A stretch of 64,000 bases of DNA from positions 3,363,959 to 3,427,958 of the forward strand of contig CANTUZ010000020.1 of NCBI GenBank assembly GCA_947846985.1, in the 5' to 3' direction. A model generated the notes under the pieces. It made no database searches, was not told the DNA's origin, and saw only the letters and a list, made by a program, of their open reading frames with translations. Made by a program: the position numbers and the translations under genes. How positions within the stretch are numbered: the stretch's first letter is position 1; the number at the start of each line of letters is the position of its first letter. The stretch comes from Fratercula arctica. Lineage: Eukaryota > Chordata > Aves > Charadriiformes > Alcidae. This document shows, in pieces, positions 1 to 10,192 of the stretch.

Positions 1-250
1 CTGTCCCTTCGCCCAGCCACATCCTGTTGTGCCCCCCCCCGTCCCCCCATCCCTCCCTCCATCCCATTTGTCCATCCACCCCCTCCCCTCCGCCCCTCCC
101 TGTGCCCCCCCGCGTCCTTTCCTTCCTTTTTCTCTTTTTTTCCCGTTTTTTTCCTTTTCCCCTCCCCCTATTTTTCGTTTTCCCAGTTTTCTTTCCCCTT
201 TTTTTCTTTCTCCCCCCCCAATTTTCCCCGTTCTCCCCCCGATCCCCCCC
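1..250. other. Pyrimidine-rich upstream flank of SMIM29
   Basis: The first 250 bases are almost pure C and T on the + strand, with many C runs and T runs, and hold no credible gene. The stretch lies just upstream of the CpG island that starts SMIM29. Long open frames across it are proline/phenylalanine low complexity and are not believable proteins. Confidence 0.6.
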
Positions 251-790
251 CCCCCCCGCCCGGTCTCTGCTGCCCCCTGCCGGCCGCGCGCCGCCACCGC
301 GCCTCCCCACGCCCCGCCCCCCCGAAGCCCCGCCCCCCGAAGCCCCGCCCTCCCTGTCACGCGCTGCCGCGCGGGTTCCGGGTGCGGGCGCTGCGCGGCG
401 CGCGCAGGTGGGGCGGGGCGGGGCCGGGCCGCGCGCGGGGATGCGCGGGGCGGGGGGGGGGGGGTGTCAATGGAGGAGCTGGGGGTGGGGGGGGGAGAAA
501 TGGGGCACGGGGAGGGGGAGGCAGCGGGGGCAGAGCCTGGTGCGGGGGCGCCGCCGGTCCCCCCCGGTCCTGCTCCTTGCGGAGGCGGAGCCCCCCCGAA
601 CCCAAATTTCCAGGGTGGGGTGGGGGGGAATGTGTGCGGGATGACCCCCCCCCCCCCCCAACCCGAACCGGCCGCCCGCGGCCCCGAGTGGGACTCCCCG
701 GGCGGTGCGGGGGTGCCCGTGTCCCGGGGAGCAGCGTCCCGGCCGGGCTGCGGGGATGGGGGCCCCCCCCGCCGTTCCTGCCCGGCCCCG
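250..790 (+). promoter_or_regulatory. SMIM29: CpG island, probable SMIM29 promoter
   Basis: CpG density is very high, with repeated GGGGCGGGG and GCGCGC words, especially at 260-440. It sits 1.2-1.7 kb before the SMIM29 start codon, where a CpG-island promoter is expected. No TATA box is visible. The transcription start cannot be placed from sequence alone. Confidence 0.6.
360..407 (+). other. SMIM29: Candidate untranslated first exon of SMIM29
   Basis: A possible donor, GCGCGCAG|GTGGGG, lies at 407/408 inside the CpG island. It would join the acceptor CCCCATGCAG at 1941-1950, twenty bases before the start codon. The donor is weak after the first bases, and the exon's 5' limit is a guess. 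This follows from the position of the island and acceptor, not from transcript data. Confidence 0.3.
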
Positions 791-799
791 GGGGTCGGG

Positions 800-2853
<2,054 letters not shown>

Positions 2854-3060
2854 TGCTGCCCATGGAACCGGGACCAAATCCTGCCTGCAGGAGGGAAGGG
2901 AGGACGGGGTCAGCACCGGCGCTGCCGCCTTCGCCTGCCGGGAAGGGCAGGATGTGCCTGTGGCAGCATGGCGACGCTGGCGGCCGCTGCCTGGCAGCGA
3001 TCCCACCCCGTGAGCACTGACGATAACGGGTTATCTCCCACCTTGGCACCTATTTTTGCC

Positions 3061-3092
3061 CCCCCCCCCCCCTTTTTTTTTTTTTTTTTTTT
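3061..3092. repeat. C-run followed by T-run
   Basis: Twelve or so C followed by about twenty T, inside the SMIM29 3' UTR. Length is probably variable and error-prone in sequencing. Confidence 0.9.
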
Positions 3093-3234
3093 GTGCTTTT
3101 GCCAGCCCCTTAAAATGCACCGAGCGGGATGGGACGGCCGGGGCTGGCACCTTGGCGGGGAGCAGCCGGGCTGCGGGGCTTTGCCGGGCGCGGAGGGCAG
3201 GACACAGAGGAGCACCGCGGCGTGTGCGGGAGCC

Positions 3235-3240
3235 AATAAA
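3235..3240 (+). promoter_or_regulatory. SMIM29: SMIM29 poly(A) signal AATAAA
   Basis: Canonical AATAAA on the + strand, 382 bases after the SMIM29 stop, followed by a T/G-rich stretch (TTTCTCTGTATTCGG). Confidence 0.8.
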
Positions 3241-3260
3241 CCGATTTCTCTGTATTCGGT

Positions 3261-3614
3261 CAAGAGCCTCCGGCGTCGGGCAGGGAGGGTTTTCAGCAGC
3301 ACAAGCGCCGTTGGACCATGGGCCACCCCGATGTTGGGGGGACTGTCATCACACATCCCTGCCTTGGCATCGTCTGGACTCGGTTTGGTGATAAAAAGAT
3401 GCCAAGGACGGGATTTTGGTGGGGGGCAGCGGGGTTTTGCCTCTTTCTGTTTCCATCGGCAGCTCCCATCCCATCTGTCCCCCTGGAGGATGGCTGGCAC
3501 CAGCACGGATGTCCCCACGGAGGAGATTCCTGCTCCGTGCCCTGCCCGGAGACAAACCTGCTCCCACCACGCTGCCGGGGGCTGGACCCCCGCCAGAGGC
3601 CAGGGCAGAGGCGT
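3261..3614. other. Convergent intergenic gap between SMIM29 and HMGA1
   Basis: About 350 bases separate the two opposed poly(A) sites. No gene, promoter or repeat is recognised in it. Confidence 0.7.
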
Positions 3615-3632
3615 CAAACATCCATAAAATGT

Positions 3633-3638
3633 TTTATT
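3633..3638 (-). promoter_or_regulatory. HMGA1: HMGA1 poly(A) signal
   Basis: TTTATT on the + strand is AATAAA on the minus strand, about 1.17 kb after the HMGA1 stop codon. Cleavage would fall near 3610-3620. Confidence 0.75.
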
Positions 3639-3901
3639 CAAGTAACTGCAAATAGGAAACCAAAAGGTCGTTAACAGTGGACCAAAAAAAAAACCAACAA
3701 AAAAAACCCCAAACCAAACCCCAATTTTTCTCCCGTCGGGGCCGCCCGGCACCGACCTCCAGTCCCGCTGCAGCCGTCGAGCGGGGAGCGGCGGGATGGG
3801 GGGAGCACCCCGCGGTCCCCCCGCCCCGCCGCCCTGCCAGCCTCTATCCCTTAGAGCAGCAGAGTAACCTAGACCTTAAAATAACGATTTGTTTTTTTCT
3901 T

Positions 3902-3904
<3 letters not shown>

Positions 3905-3941
<37 letters not shown>
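3905..3941. repeat. Poly(A)/poly(T) tract, 37 nt
   Basis: Uninterrupted A run on the + strand, so a U tract in HMGA1 mRNA. Confidence 0.95.
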
Positions 3942-3942
<1 letters not shown>

Positions 3943-4083
3943 CCCAAAAAAGGGAGGAAAAAAAAAATACCCCACAGCCCCCAGCGACACCCCGAAAAAG
4001 GAAACACCGAGCCAACGATGCCCCCGGCAGCCGGCACAGCAGCAGCACGTCTGTGAGTTCAGAGAGTGGAACTTAAATATCCA

Positions 4084-4090
4084 GAGGTAG
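4084..4090 (-). promoter_or_regulatory. let-7 seed match (7-mer) in HMGA1 3' UTR
   Basis: GAGGTAG on the + strand gives CTACCTC in HMGA1 mRNA, pairing with let-7 positions 2-8. The next mRNA base is T, so it is a 7mer-m8 site. Confidence 0.55.
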
Positions 4091-4137
4091 TTGTGAATGA
4101 AAGGAAAAAAAAAAAAAATAGTACTAAAAAAAAAATT

Positions 4138-4154
4138 ATATATATATATATATA
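4138..4154. repeat. (TA)n microsatellite
   Basis: About eight TA units in the HMGA1 3' UTR. Confidence 0.9.
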
Positions 4155-4783
4155 CCAGAACCTATGAGGAAAGGGCTGCTCCGAGCCAGCCCCGCCCGGG
4201 CACCCCCGGAGACGGGCACCCCCGGGGATGGGCACCGAACCCCGGTGTTGCTGCGGGAGCTGCTCTCCCACACACAGTGCAGTCCCCAGGACTAGGGGGG
4301 GCACAGGGGGGTTTACCCGGGGTAGCAGCAAAGGTCTAATGCATTTGGGGGGTCTCGCCTTTGCTGACACCCCCCCACACCCCCCAGGTCCCTTCCCTGC
4401 AGAGGCAAAGCCTGGTGTTGGGCGGGGGGGGGGGGGGGTGTGTGCAGCCGGCCCCCGCTTTGGATGGGTGAGATCACTGCGTTGGGGGGGGGCAGCAAAG
4501 GCGGGGGGGTCCCAGCCCTGTCTCTCTGCCAGGCACCCCCTTTGCCAGGGGGGCTGCCCCGAAACCCAGCGCTGGGGAGAGGGGGGAGCCGGGGTGGGTG
4601 CCCCCCACCACCCGCAGGGCGGGGGGCTGCGGGGGCTGCCCGGGTTGGGCCATTTTCCAGTGCTGCCGTTGTCTGAGGGTGAGGAAGGAGCGGAGGAGGG
4701 AGGAGGAAAAAGCCAGGGCGGCGCGGTGGGTCTCTCCCCGTCCCTCTCCCCCGGCCGCCGAGGACGCAGGGACCGTCGGGCGA

Positions 4784-4791
4784 TGAGGTAG
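4784..4791 (-). promoter_or_regulatory. let-7 8-mer site just after the HMGA1 stop
   Basis: TGAGGTAG on the + strand reads CTACCTCA in HMGA1 mRNA. This is a full 8-mer let-7 target, beginning 18 bases past the stop codon. HMGA genes are classic let-7 targets, which supports function. Sites within about 15 nt of the stop are often ineffective; this one is just beyond that limit. Confidence 0.65.
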
Positions 4792-4808
4792 CGCCGGTTC
4801 GGGAGGTT

Positions 4809-4865
4809 TCACTGCTCCTCCTCGGATGACTCCTGGGAAATGTTCACCTCTTCCTCGTCCTGCTG
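4809..4865 (-). CDS. HMGA1: HMGA1 coding exon 4 (acidic tail)
   Basis: Acceptor CCTCGCAG at 4866 is followed by CAGCAGGAC. Eighteen codons encode QQDEEEVNISQESSEEEQ and the stop is at 4811-4809. The acceptor could also be used 3 or 6 bases later. Confidence 0.93.
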   Translation of the reverse strand, partial: QQDEEEVNISQESSEEEQ

Positions 4866-7716
4866 CTGCGAGGCAAGGGAGCGGGGTCGGGGGGGGTGCC
4901 GGGGGGGGTGCGGACACCCCCCTCCCTCCCTGGGTGAAGGGCTGAGCAGGCACATCACCCCCTTTGTGCCAAGAGGGGGAAACTGAGGCACCAGCACCCT
5001 CCTGGATTGGGGGACTCCAAATTTAACCAGGTTTAACCGTTACAGGTTAAATCCCAGGTAAGAAAACCCCCGGGTGGGCTCATAGCAAGTGTGACACTGC
5101 AGTCCCCAGCGCCACTGCCGTGTCCCCGGTTGCCACCAGGGGGGTGCGGGTGGTGGCAGGACCGGGTGTCCGTGTCCGACCGGGTGTCCATGTCTGGCAC
5201 CGCATGTGAGGCGGTCGGCCGTGAGCGTGGTGGCCCCGCATGCGGCGGTGAGTCAGGGCTGAGTGTGAGCGTGACTCAGCGCCGGCCCCCGCTTCCTCCC
5301 GCTCCATTCATAAAAAAGCCACCACAGCCGGCGGCTGCCAAAGCGGGACGCGGTGTCCCTGGCATGGCCCCGTCACCATGGGATGGGCTCGGTCCCACCC
5401 TACCGAATCGGCTGCCTGCCCTGGGGTCCCCAAAACAGCCCCTGGGCTGTGACACCGGTGCGGGAGACCCCCGGGATGGCACCCCCTGGTTTGCAGCCCT
5501 CAGCCCCTTGCTCTCCACAAGGAATTTAAGGGGCAAAACCCCACATGGGGCAGAGCAGCTGCACCCTGAGGAAGGCTCTGGGGTGGCTCCTGTGTCCCGG
5601 TGCCTGGTGGCACCTCCTGGGTACAGGGATGTGGCTGGGGGAAGCGGGATGGGCACACCGGGAGGGAGATGAAACTTGCTCCCAGCTGGGTGATGCTCGT
5701 GGGTACCCGGTAGCTCCCGCAGGGCTGCGAACCATGGGGGGGGGAAGAGGGGGGAGGAAAGAAATGGAGGAGGGAAAGCTCAAAATAAGAGGGTGGCTGT
5801 AGCGCGCGGGGGGTGGCTGTAGTGCACTGGGGGGGCTGCTGTGCACGCGGGCTGCAGGAATGCCACGCTGGCAACGCAGCGGGTGCCCGGGCAGGCGTGT
5901 AACAGCGTGTCACGCAGGCAGGACCAGCCGCCTCCTGTGCACCGCTATGGGGCCGTGGGGACATGGGGGAGCTGGGATGGCTCAGCGTCCCCCCCGCCAG
6001 CATCGGCATGGCCAGGTTTGGAGCCTGTCCCGTGCCACGCTGTGTCTCTTTTCCGCTCACTGCTCTGCTCTCCTCTCCTCCAGCCTGGCAGCAGCATCTC
6101 CCCCACGCTCCTGGGGACAGCCAGTGCCCAGCACCCTGCCAGGATGGAGGGGGAAGGGAAAAGCCCACTCACCGATTTTTTGGGTCGGCCTCGAGGTTTT
6201 CTCCCTGGTGTGACTGCAGCTTTCTGAGCCAAAAAAAAAAAAGAAAAAAAAAGACATTTTAGTCAGGTTGTCTCCATCCCCTCGTCCCCACGATGCTGCC
6301 GGGGGGCAGCCGGCATTCCCCTTCCTCCCACCCACGACTGCCAAATTCATCACCCCAGTGGCATCTCCCGGGCTGCGGCACCCAGGGGCCACAGCCAGGC
6401 CCCCCCCACAGCCCCCCCGGCACCGGAACGGCCCCTGCCCCGTGACTCAGGCGGCGGGCGCAGGATGTGAGTCGCCTCCTTTGCAAACAGGTTTATCGCG
6501 GGTGTCCACAGGCTGACACACACTGTCCCTGGCTCCCTCCCCACCTCCCCTGGGGGCCAGCGCCAAGAACCCCCCCCCCTCCCAGGGGTAGATCTGCCCT
6601 GAATTGTCTATAATTGAGCTCAAAACGGACCTGTTGTCCCAGCACATGGAGCAGCCCCTGTCCCCAGCCACCTACCCTGCCTTTCGGGGTGGCCTTGTTT
6701 TTACTGCCCTTCGGCCGTCCGCGGGGTCTCTTGGGGGTCGGGGCCTCGCTGGGCTCCTGCTGGAGGGAGAGCGGGGGGGGGGATGTCACTGCAGACTGGG
6801 GGTTTCCAGGGAGGGATGCGTGCCTGGAGCAGCTCTCAGTGCAGCAGCACGCCCCGGGATGCTCCGGGCTGGCAGCCCCGTTCTCCCCAACAGACCCTGC
6901 TGGGGCAGGGATGCTCTTGGACGTGGTACTGGGAGCACTGGTTGCACTGGGATCGGCGGTCGGGTGCCAGGCACAGGCTCCTGCACGTCCTTCAGCCGGA
7001 TGTGTACGTGACCCATCCCGTCCCGGCATTAATCGCCTGGCTTAGCCAGACGGTACCCACCGGTGTCTCAGCCCCGGATCCGGCTCGCTGCCGGTGTCGC
7101 TGCCCGGCAAAGTGTCGGGGAAGTGGCAAATCGCCTTTTCTGCAGGAAAACGATGTGCACAAACCCCCACCTGCCCCCCGGGGATGTGTCTCTGTGTGTG
7201 TGTGTTAAAGGGGGGGCTTGGGACCATAAAGGCTCCAGCAGCATCTTATCCCTCTGAGCAGCTTTTCCTAATGGGGCTTTAATTAGCCCGTCTGCAAAGG
7301 CAGGTTCAGCTGCAGCCTGGGGAGGAGCAAGGGGAGGCCCCCAGCCCTTCCCTGGGTGAGGAGGAGCTCTGGGGTGTCGCAGGGCTTGGGGGGGGGGCTC
7401 TGAAGCCCCCTAAGAGGGATTTGCTGCACCCGGGAGGTGCTGCCTGAAGGGGGGTAATGGGGGCTGCACCCTGGGCATCTCCATCCCTGCCTGGGGGATG
7501 CTGCTGGGGTGCAAGTGGGAGGGTTTCTTGCTGCCCCATGGCCTGGGGGTGCGCAGAGCTGCCCATTGGGGTTCCGGGGTGCTCTCCCACCCTCCCGGGG
7601 GATGCCACACGTACCTGCGGCTTCTTCCTGGGCCGCCCCCGGCCCCTCTTCTCCGACACGTCCTTCTCCCCCTTGGAGGCCAGGGGCTGGCTGGATTTGG
7701 GGCCGGATTCGCTCAT
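4809..7716 (-). CDS. HMGA1: HMGA1, high mobility group AT-hook 1 (complete, 4 coding exons)
   Basis: Exons in transcript order are 7716-7615, 6759-6676, 6223-6173 and 4865-4809, giving 97 aa plus stop with every phase 0. HMGA1 binds the minor groove of AT-rich DNA and organises enhanceosomes and chromatin. AT-hooks with the RGRP core lie at about residues 24-32, 45-51 and 70-78. The acidic CK2-type tail ISQESSEEEQ ends the protein at 88-97. The Cdk sites TP are at residues 42 and 67, the HMGA1b numbering. The 11-residue insert of mammalian HMGA1a is absent, and no in-frame donor 33 bases downstream is seen. Start: first ATG of the exon, followed by MSESGPKSSQPLASK, the family N-terminus. Two acceptors carry CAG repeats, so length may vary by one or two glutamines. 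The mammalian LEKEEEEG linker reads SQQDEEEVN here. Confidence 0.95.
4866..6172 (-). other. HMGA1 intron before the tail exon
   Basis: A 1.3-kb intron with good GTGAGT donor (6172) and CAG acceptor. It carries a pair of AP-1-type heptamers at 5249 and 5272 and no other gene. Confidence 0.85.
5249..5278. promoter_or_regulatory. Two AP-1/ARE-type heptamers in an HMGA1 intron
   Basis: TGAGTCA at 5249-5255 and TGACTCAGC at 5272-5280, 23 bases apart, about two helical turns. The second fits the TGANNNNGC antioxidant-response core. Further TGACTCA copies occur at 6443 and 10186 in the same gene. HMGA1 is a known AP-1-responsive gene; use of these copies is inference. Confidence 0.4.
6173..6223 (-). 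CDS. HMGA1: HMGA1 coding exon 3 (third AT-hook)
   Basis: Acceptor T-run then GGCTCAG, donor GTGAGT. Seventeen codons encode KAAVTPGRKPRGRPKKS, containing the TP phosphorylation site and the third AT-hook. Confidence 0.95.
6224..6675 (-). other. HMGA1 intron between the second and third AT-hook exons
   Basis: A 452-base intron, donor GTAGGT and acceptor preceded by a long T tract (A run at 6231-6252 on the + strand). A TGACTCA heptamer lies at 6443-6449. No gene. Confidence 0.85.
6676..6759 (-). CDS. HMGA1: HMGA1 coding exon 2 (second AT-hook)
   Basis: Acceptor CCCTCCAG at 6760 followed by CAGGAG (a NAGNAG), donor GTAGGT. Twenty-eight codons run from QEPSEAPTPKRPRGRPKG to TPKGR. The strongest AT-hook and the TP site at residue 42 are here. 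Confidence 0.95.
6760..7614 (-). other. HMGA1 intron after the first coding exon
   Basis: An 855-base intron, donor GTACGT. It contains a short GT run near 7190-7206 and no gene. Confidence 0.85.
7615..7716 (-). CDS. HMGA1: HMGA1 coding exon 1
   Basis: ATG at 7716-7714 (context GGACAATGA). Thirty-four codons end RGRGRPRKKPQ, the first AT-hook, before donor GTACGT at 7614. The acceptor is probably CTGGAAG at 7721, leaving four untranslated bases in this exon. Confidence 0.95.
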
Positions 7717-8631
7717 TGTCCTTCCAGCGGTGGTGAGGAGGAGCGGGAAGGGGAGGAAGGTTGGTCAGTGATGGCTCGCCATGCCAGCCAGCGCCTCTCC
7801 CCCCCAGCCCTTGCCCTGGGACAAGTGGGTGCTGGGGGCCACACAAGTGACAAGTGACTCCGGGGGCTGCGAGGGACATGGGGAGCCACCGGAGCCTCCC
7901 GTGGGGTCAGCCCGGCTGTGGCTCTGCCCGCTCCCCCCCAGGTAAGGATGCTCAGCCCCCCACAGCTGCTGCCCAGCCCCTCTGCGGGGATGGGGGTGGC
8001 CGGTGGGGTATCAGCACAGACAGGAGGTGAGAAGGATCAGGGTCCCCCCTCTAAGAATGCCTCTTAGAATTAAAATTCAGCTGAAATGAGCAGCTTCAGC
8101 CTTACTCCAGCCCTTCCCAGAGGTTTGCCTGTATCCTGCTCCTCTCCCTGCACAGAGTGGGGACCAGCCCGTACCCAGGGCACTGCCAGGGCTGGCAGGG
8201 CCCACAGGGGAGAAACCAAAAGCATCATTAAGAATTATGCCTAGAAGAGACTCCTGCTTCTATTTTTTAACCCCAAAGCCCATTCGGCAGCACCACGCTG
8301 TGGGGTGCAGGGATTTTCTGCCCCAGAAACGCGTGACGCTGCTCCCGCTGCTGCTGCAAAGCTGGGACCTGCACAACCACCCCTGCGACACCCGCGTCCC
8401 TCCTGCAAACAGACCTTTGGCCCCCTCGCACCCCTGGTACCCCGTGACGATGCCCTGATGCAACGAGCCCAGGTCAGCGCCCATGCATGGGGATGGAGCA
8501 ATGTGGCGGCGGCAACGGGGCCAGACCCTGGCAGTGGGACCCCAGTGTCACTCCCTGCTCTCATGGCCCTAATGACCGGGCCTACATGGCGGCGGCTGCT
8601 CCTGTGCTGGCTGGAAGAGGCTCTGGGTGCT

Positions 8632-8806
8632 CATTTAGGTTGCCCAGAGAAGCTGTGGCTGCCCCATCCCTGGAGGGGTTCAAGGCCAGGTTGGACGGGG
8701 CTTGGAGCAGCCTGGGCTGGTGGGAGGTGTCCCTGCCCAGGGCAGGGGGTGGCACTGGGTGGGCTTTAAGGTCCCTTCCAACCCAAACCATTCTAGGATT
8801 CTATGC
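8632..8806 (+). mobile_element. CR1 LINE, 5'-truncated 3' tail
   Basis: The stretch GGTTGCCCAGAGAAGCTGTG to GGATTCTATG is the avian CR1 3' end: CCATCCCTGGAGGGGTTCAA, GTCCCTGCCCAGGGCAGGGG and the terminal TTCTAGGATTCTATG octamer. It lacks any reverse-transcriptase part, the usual truncated insertion. It is nearly identical to the copy at 32107. Confidence 0.93.
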
Positions 8807-10185
8807 TCTCACCTGTCCCCACTCCCTGCCTTTCCCCCCCCAGGGCGGGTTTGCAGCTGCATCCCTGCCGAGGATGCAACCTGCATCCTCCCATCGCTGG
8901 TTGGGGAGCAAAATGAACTGGCTGCCGTGCAGGATCCTGCCCCAAGCCCACTGCACGGACACACTGCTGAATTAGCCAGTGCCCCGGTGCTAAGGCAGCT
9001 CCTGAGGTCCCCAGCAGGCATTTGGGGAGCAGCAGCTTGGCCACCCCTTCCCGCAGAGCCCGTCCCCTTTCCCCAAAAGGAGGGGAGCGGCTCCAGATTT
9101 AATCTGGAGTCCTTGAAATCCCAGACACGCTGCCGGCGACGGCAAGTTGGAACAGGACAAGCGGTGGCACGGCACGGGGGGCCTCTGGGCATCCCCACGG
9201 GGGTCCCAGGGCCCTGGAAGGGTGGTGCAGGCTCCCCCCACCCCACCTCAACGCTGCTGCACCCAGGGCGGGATGCTGCACCCCTCACCCTGCTCCTGCC
9301 ACCCCGGCTGGGTTTAGGGACAGGCACACCCTGGCCCTTGTCCTAAGGATGCTGGGCTGTCCCCTCCCCTGTGCATGTCCCAAAGGGCTTGGATGGCCTT
9401 CCTTGCTCATGGGGAAATCCCACGAGGAAAAGGCTCCATCTTCCCCTTTCCACCTCGATGCTTCCCCAGGGGCGTAGGGAAAACCTGCTTTTCCAGAGCT
9501 GTGGGGCGGGTTCCACACCCAGCTCCCAGCCCAGGAGCCAGGAGGATGGGCTCCAGGCTGGAAGGGTGCAGGATTGCCACCACAGCCCCAGCACTTAGTG
9601 GCGGCCCCGAGCGCAGGGCGCCTGCTCTCCTCCTCGGTGATGTGACATTTCCCAGCAGAAACTGGGCCGTGAGAGCAGCGTCCCGGTCTCGCCGCCTGTA
9701 AGCGCGGGGCTTGGAGCTGCCTGGGAGACTTGGCTAGAAAATCCCCGTGTGGCTCTGGGATGGGTGCTGCAACCCCTCCTGGGCCACCTCTCCCTCTGGG
9801 GACGGTCCCTGCACCCACCCCTGGGTCCGACCCACGTCTCCAGAGCACAGCAGCCCCCCCGGCCCGGCTTCTCCAGCAGGTACAAGGTTGTGTGCCCGGT
9901 CTGCGGGCAAAGGAGAGACTCTGCCTACCTCTGCCTACAGGCTTAATAACACTTAGTTTTGAGCAACTGGTTTCAATTTGGATGGTGTTAGAGCAGCCGG
10001 GTCAGCGCTACCGGGGAAAGCAGGGCCGCGGGGGGCAGCCAGGGTACTGAGCCCCCCCCCCCCGACCCTGGGGATGCTGAGACTCATCGGAGCGGGCACG
10101 GGCGAAACACGCGGTGCAAGGAGCCGTGCTCAGACCTTCGAGGCTTTTTAAAAAACACGCGTCAGCTCCCGCTCCCCTCTGGAAG

Positions 10186-10192
10186 TGACTCA
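10186..10192. promoter_or_regulatory. AP-1-type heptamer TGACTCA
   Basis: A perfect heptamer in the HMGA1 5' intron, within GGAAGTGACTCACGAG. Motif only. Confidence 0.25.

Larger units (their letters stand above)
2854..3260 (+). other. SMIM29: SMIM29 3' untranslated region
   Basis: From the stop codon to about 20 bases after the AATAAA at 3235. It includes a C12-T20 homopolymer pair at 3061-3092. No other gene is seen in it. Confidence 0.75.
3615..4808 (-). other. HMGA1: HMGA1 3' untranslated region
   Basis: Runs on the minus strand from the HMGA1 stop (4809-4811) to just past the poly(A) signal at 3633-3638, about 1.2 kb. That is close to the length of the mammalian HMGA1 3' UTR. It holds two let-7 seed matches, a 37-base A run (U run in the mRNA) at 3905-3941 and a (TA)n at 4138-4154. 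Confidence 0.78.

Noticed and set aside
3961..4020. Retroposed pseudogene tail suggested by the long A run at 3905
   Set aside because: The run lies within the HMGA1 3' UTR on the opposite strand, without an adjacent cDNA-like sequence or target duplication.
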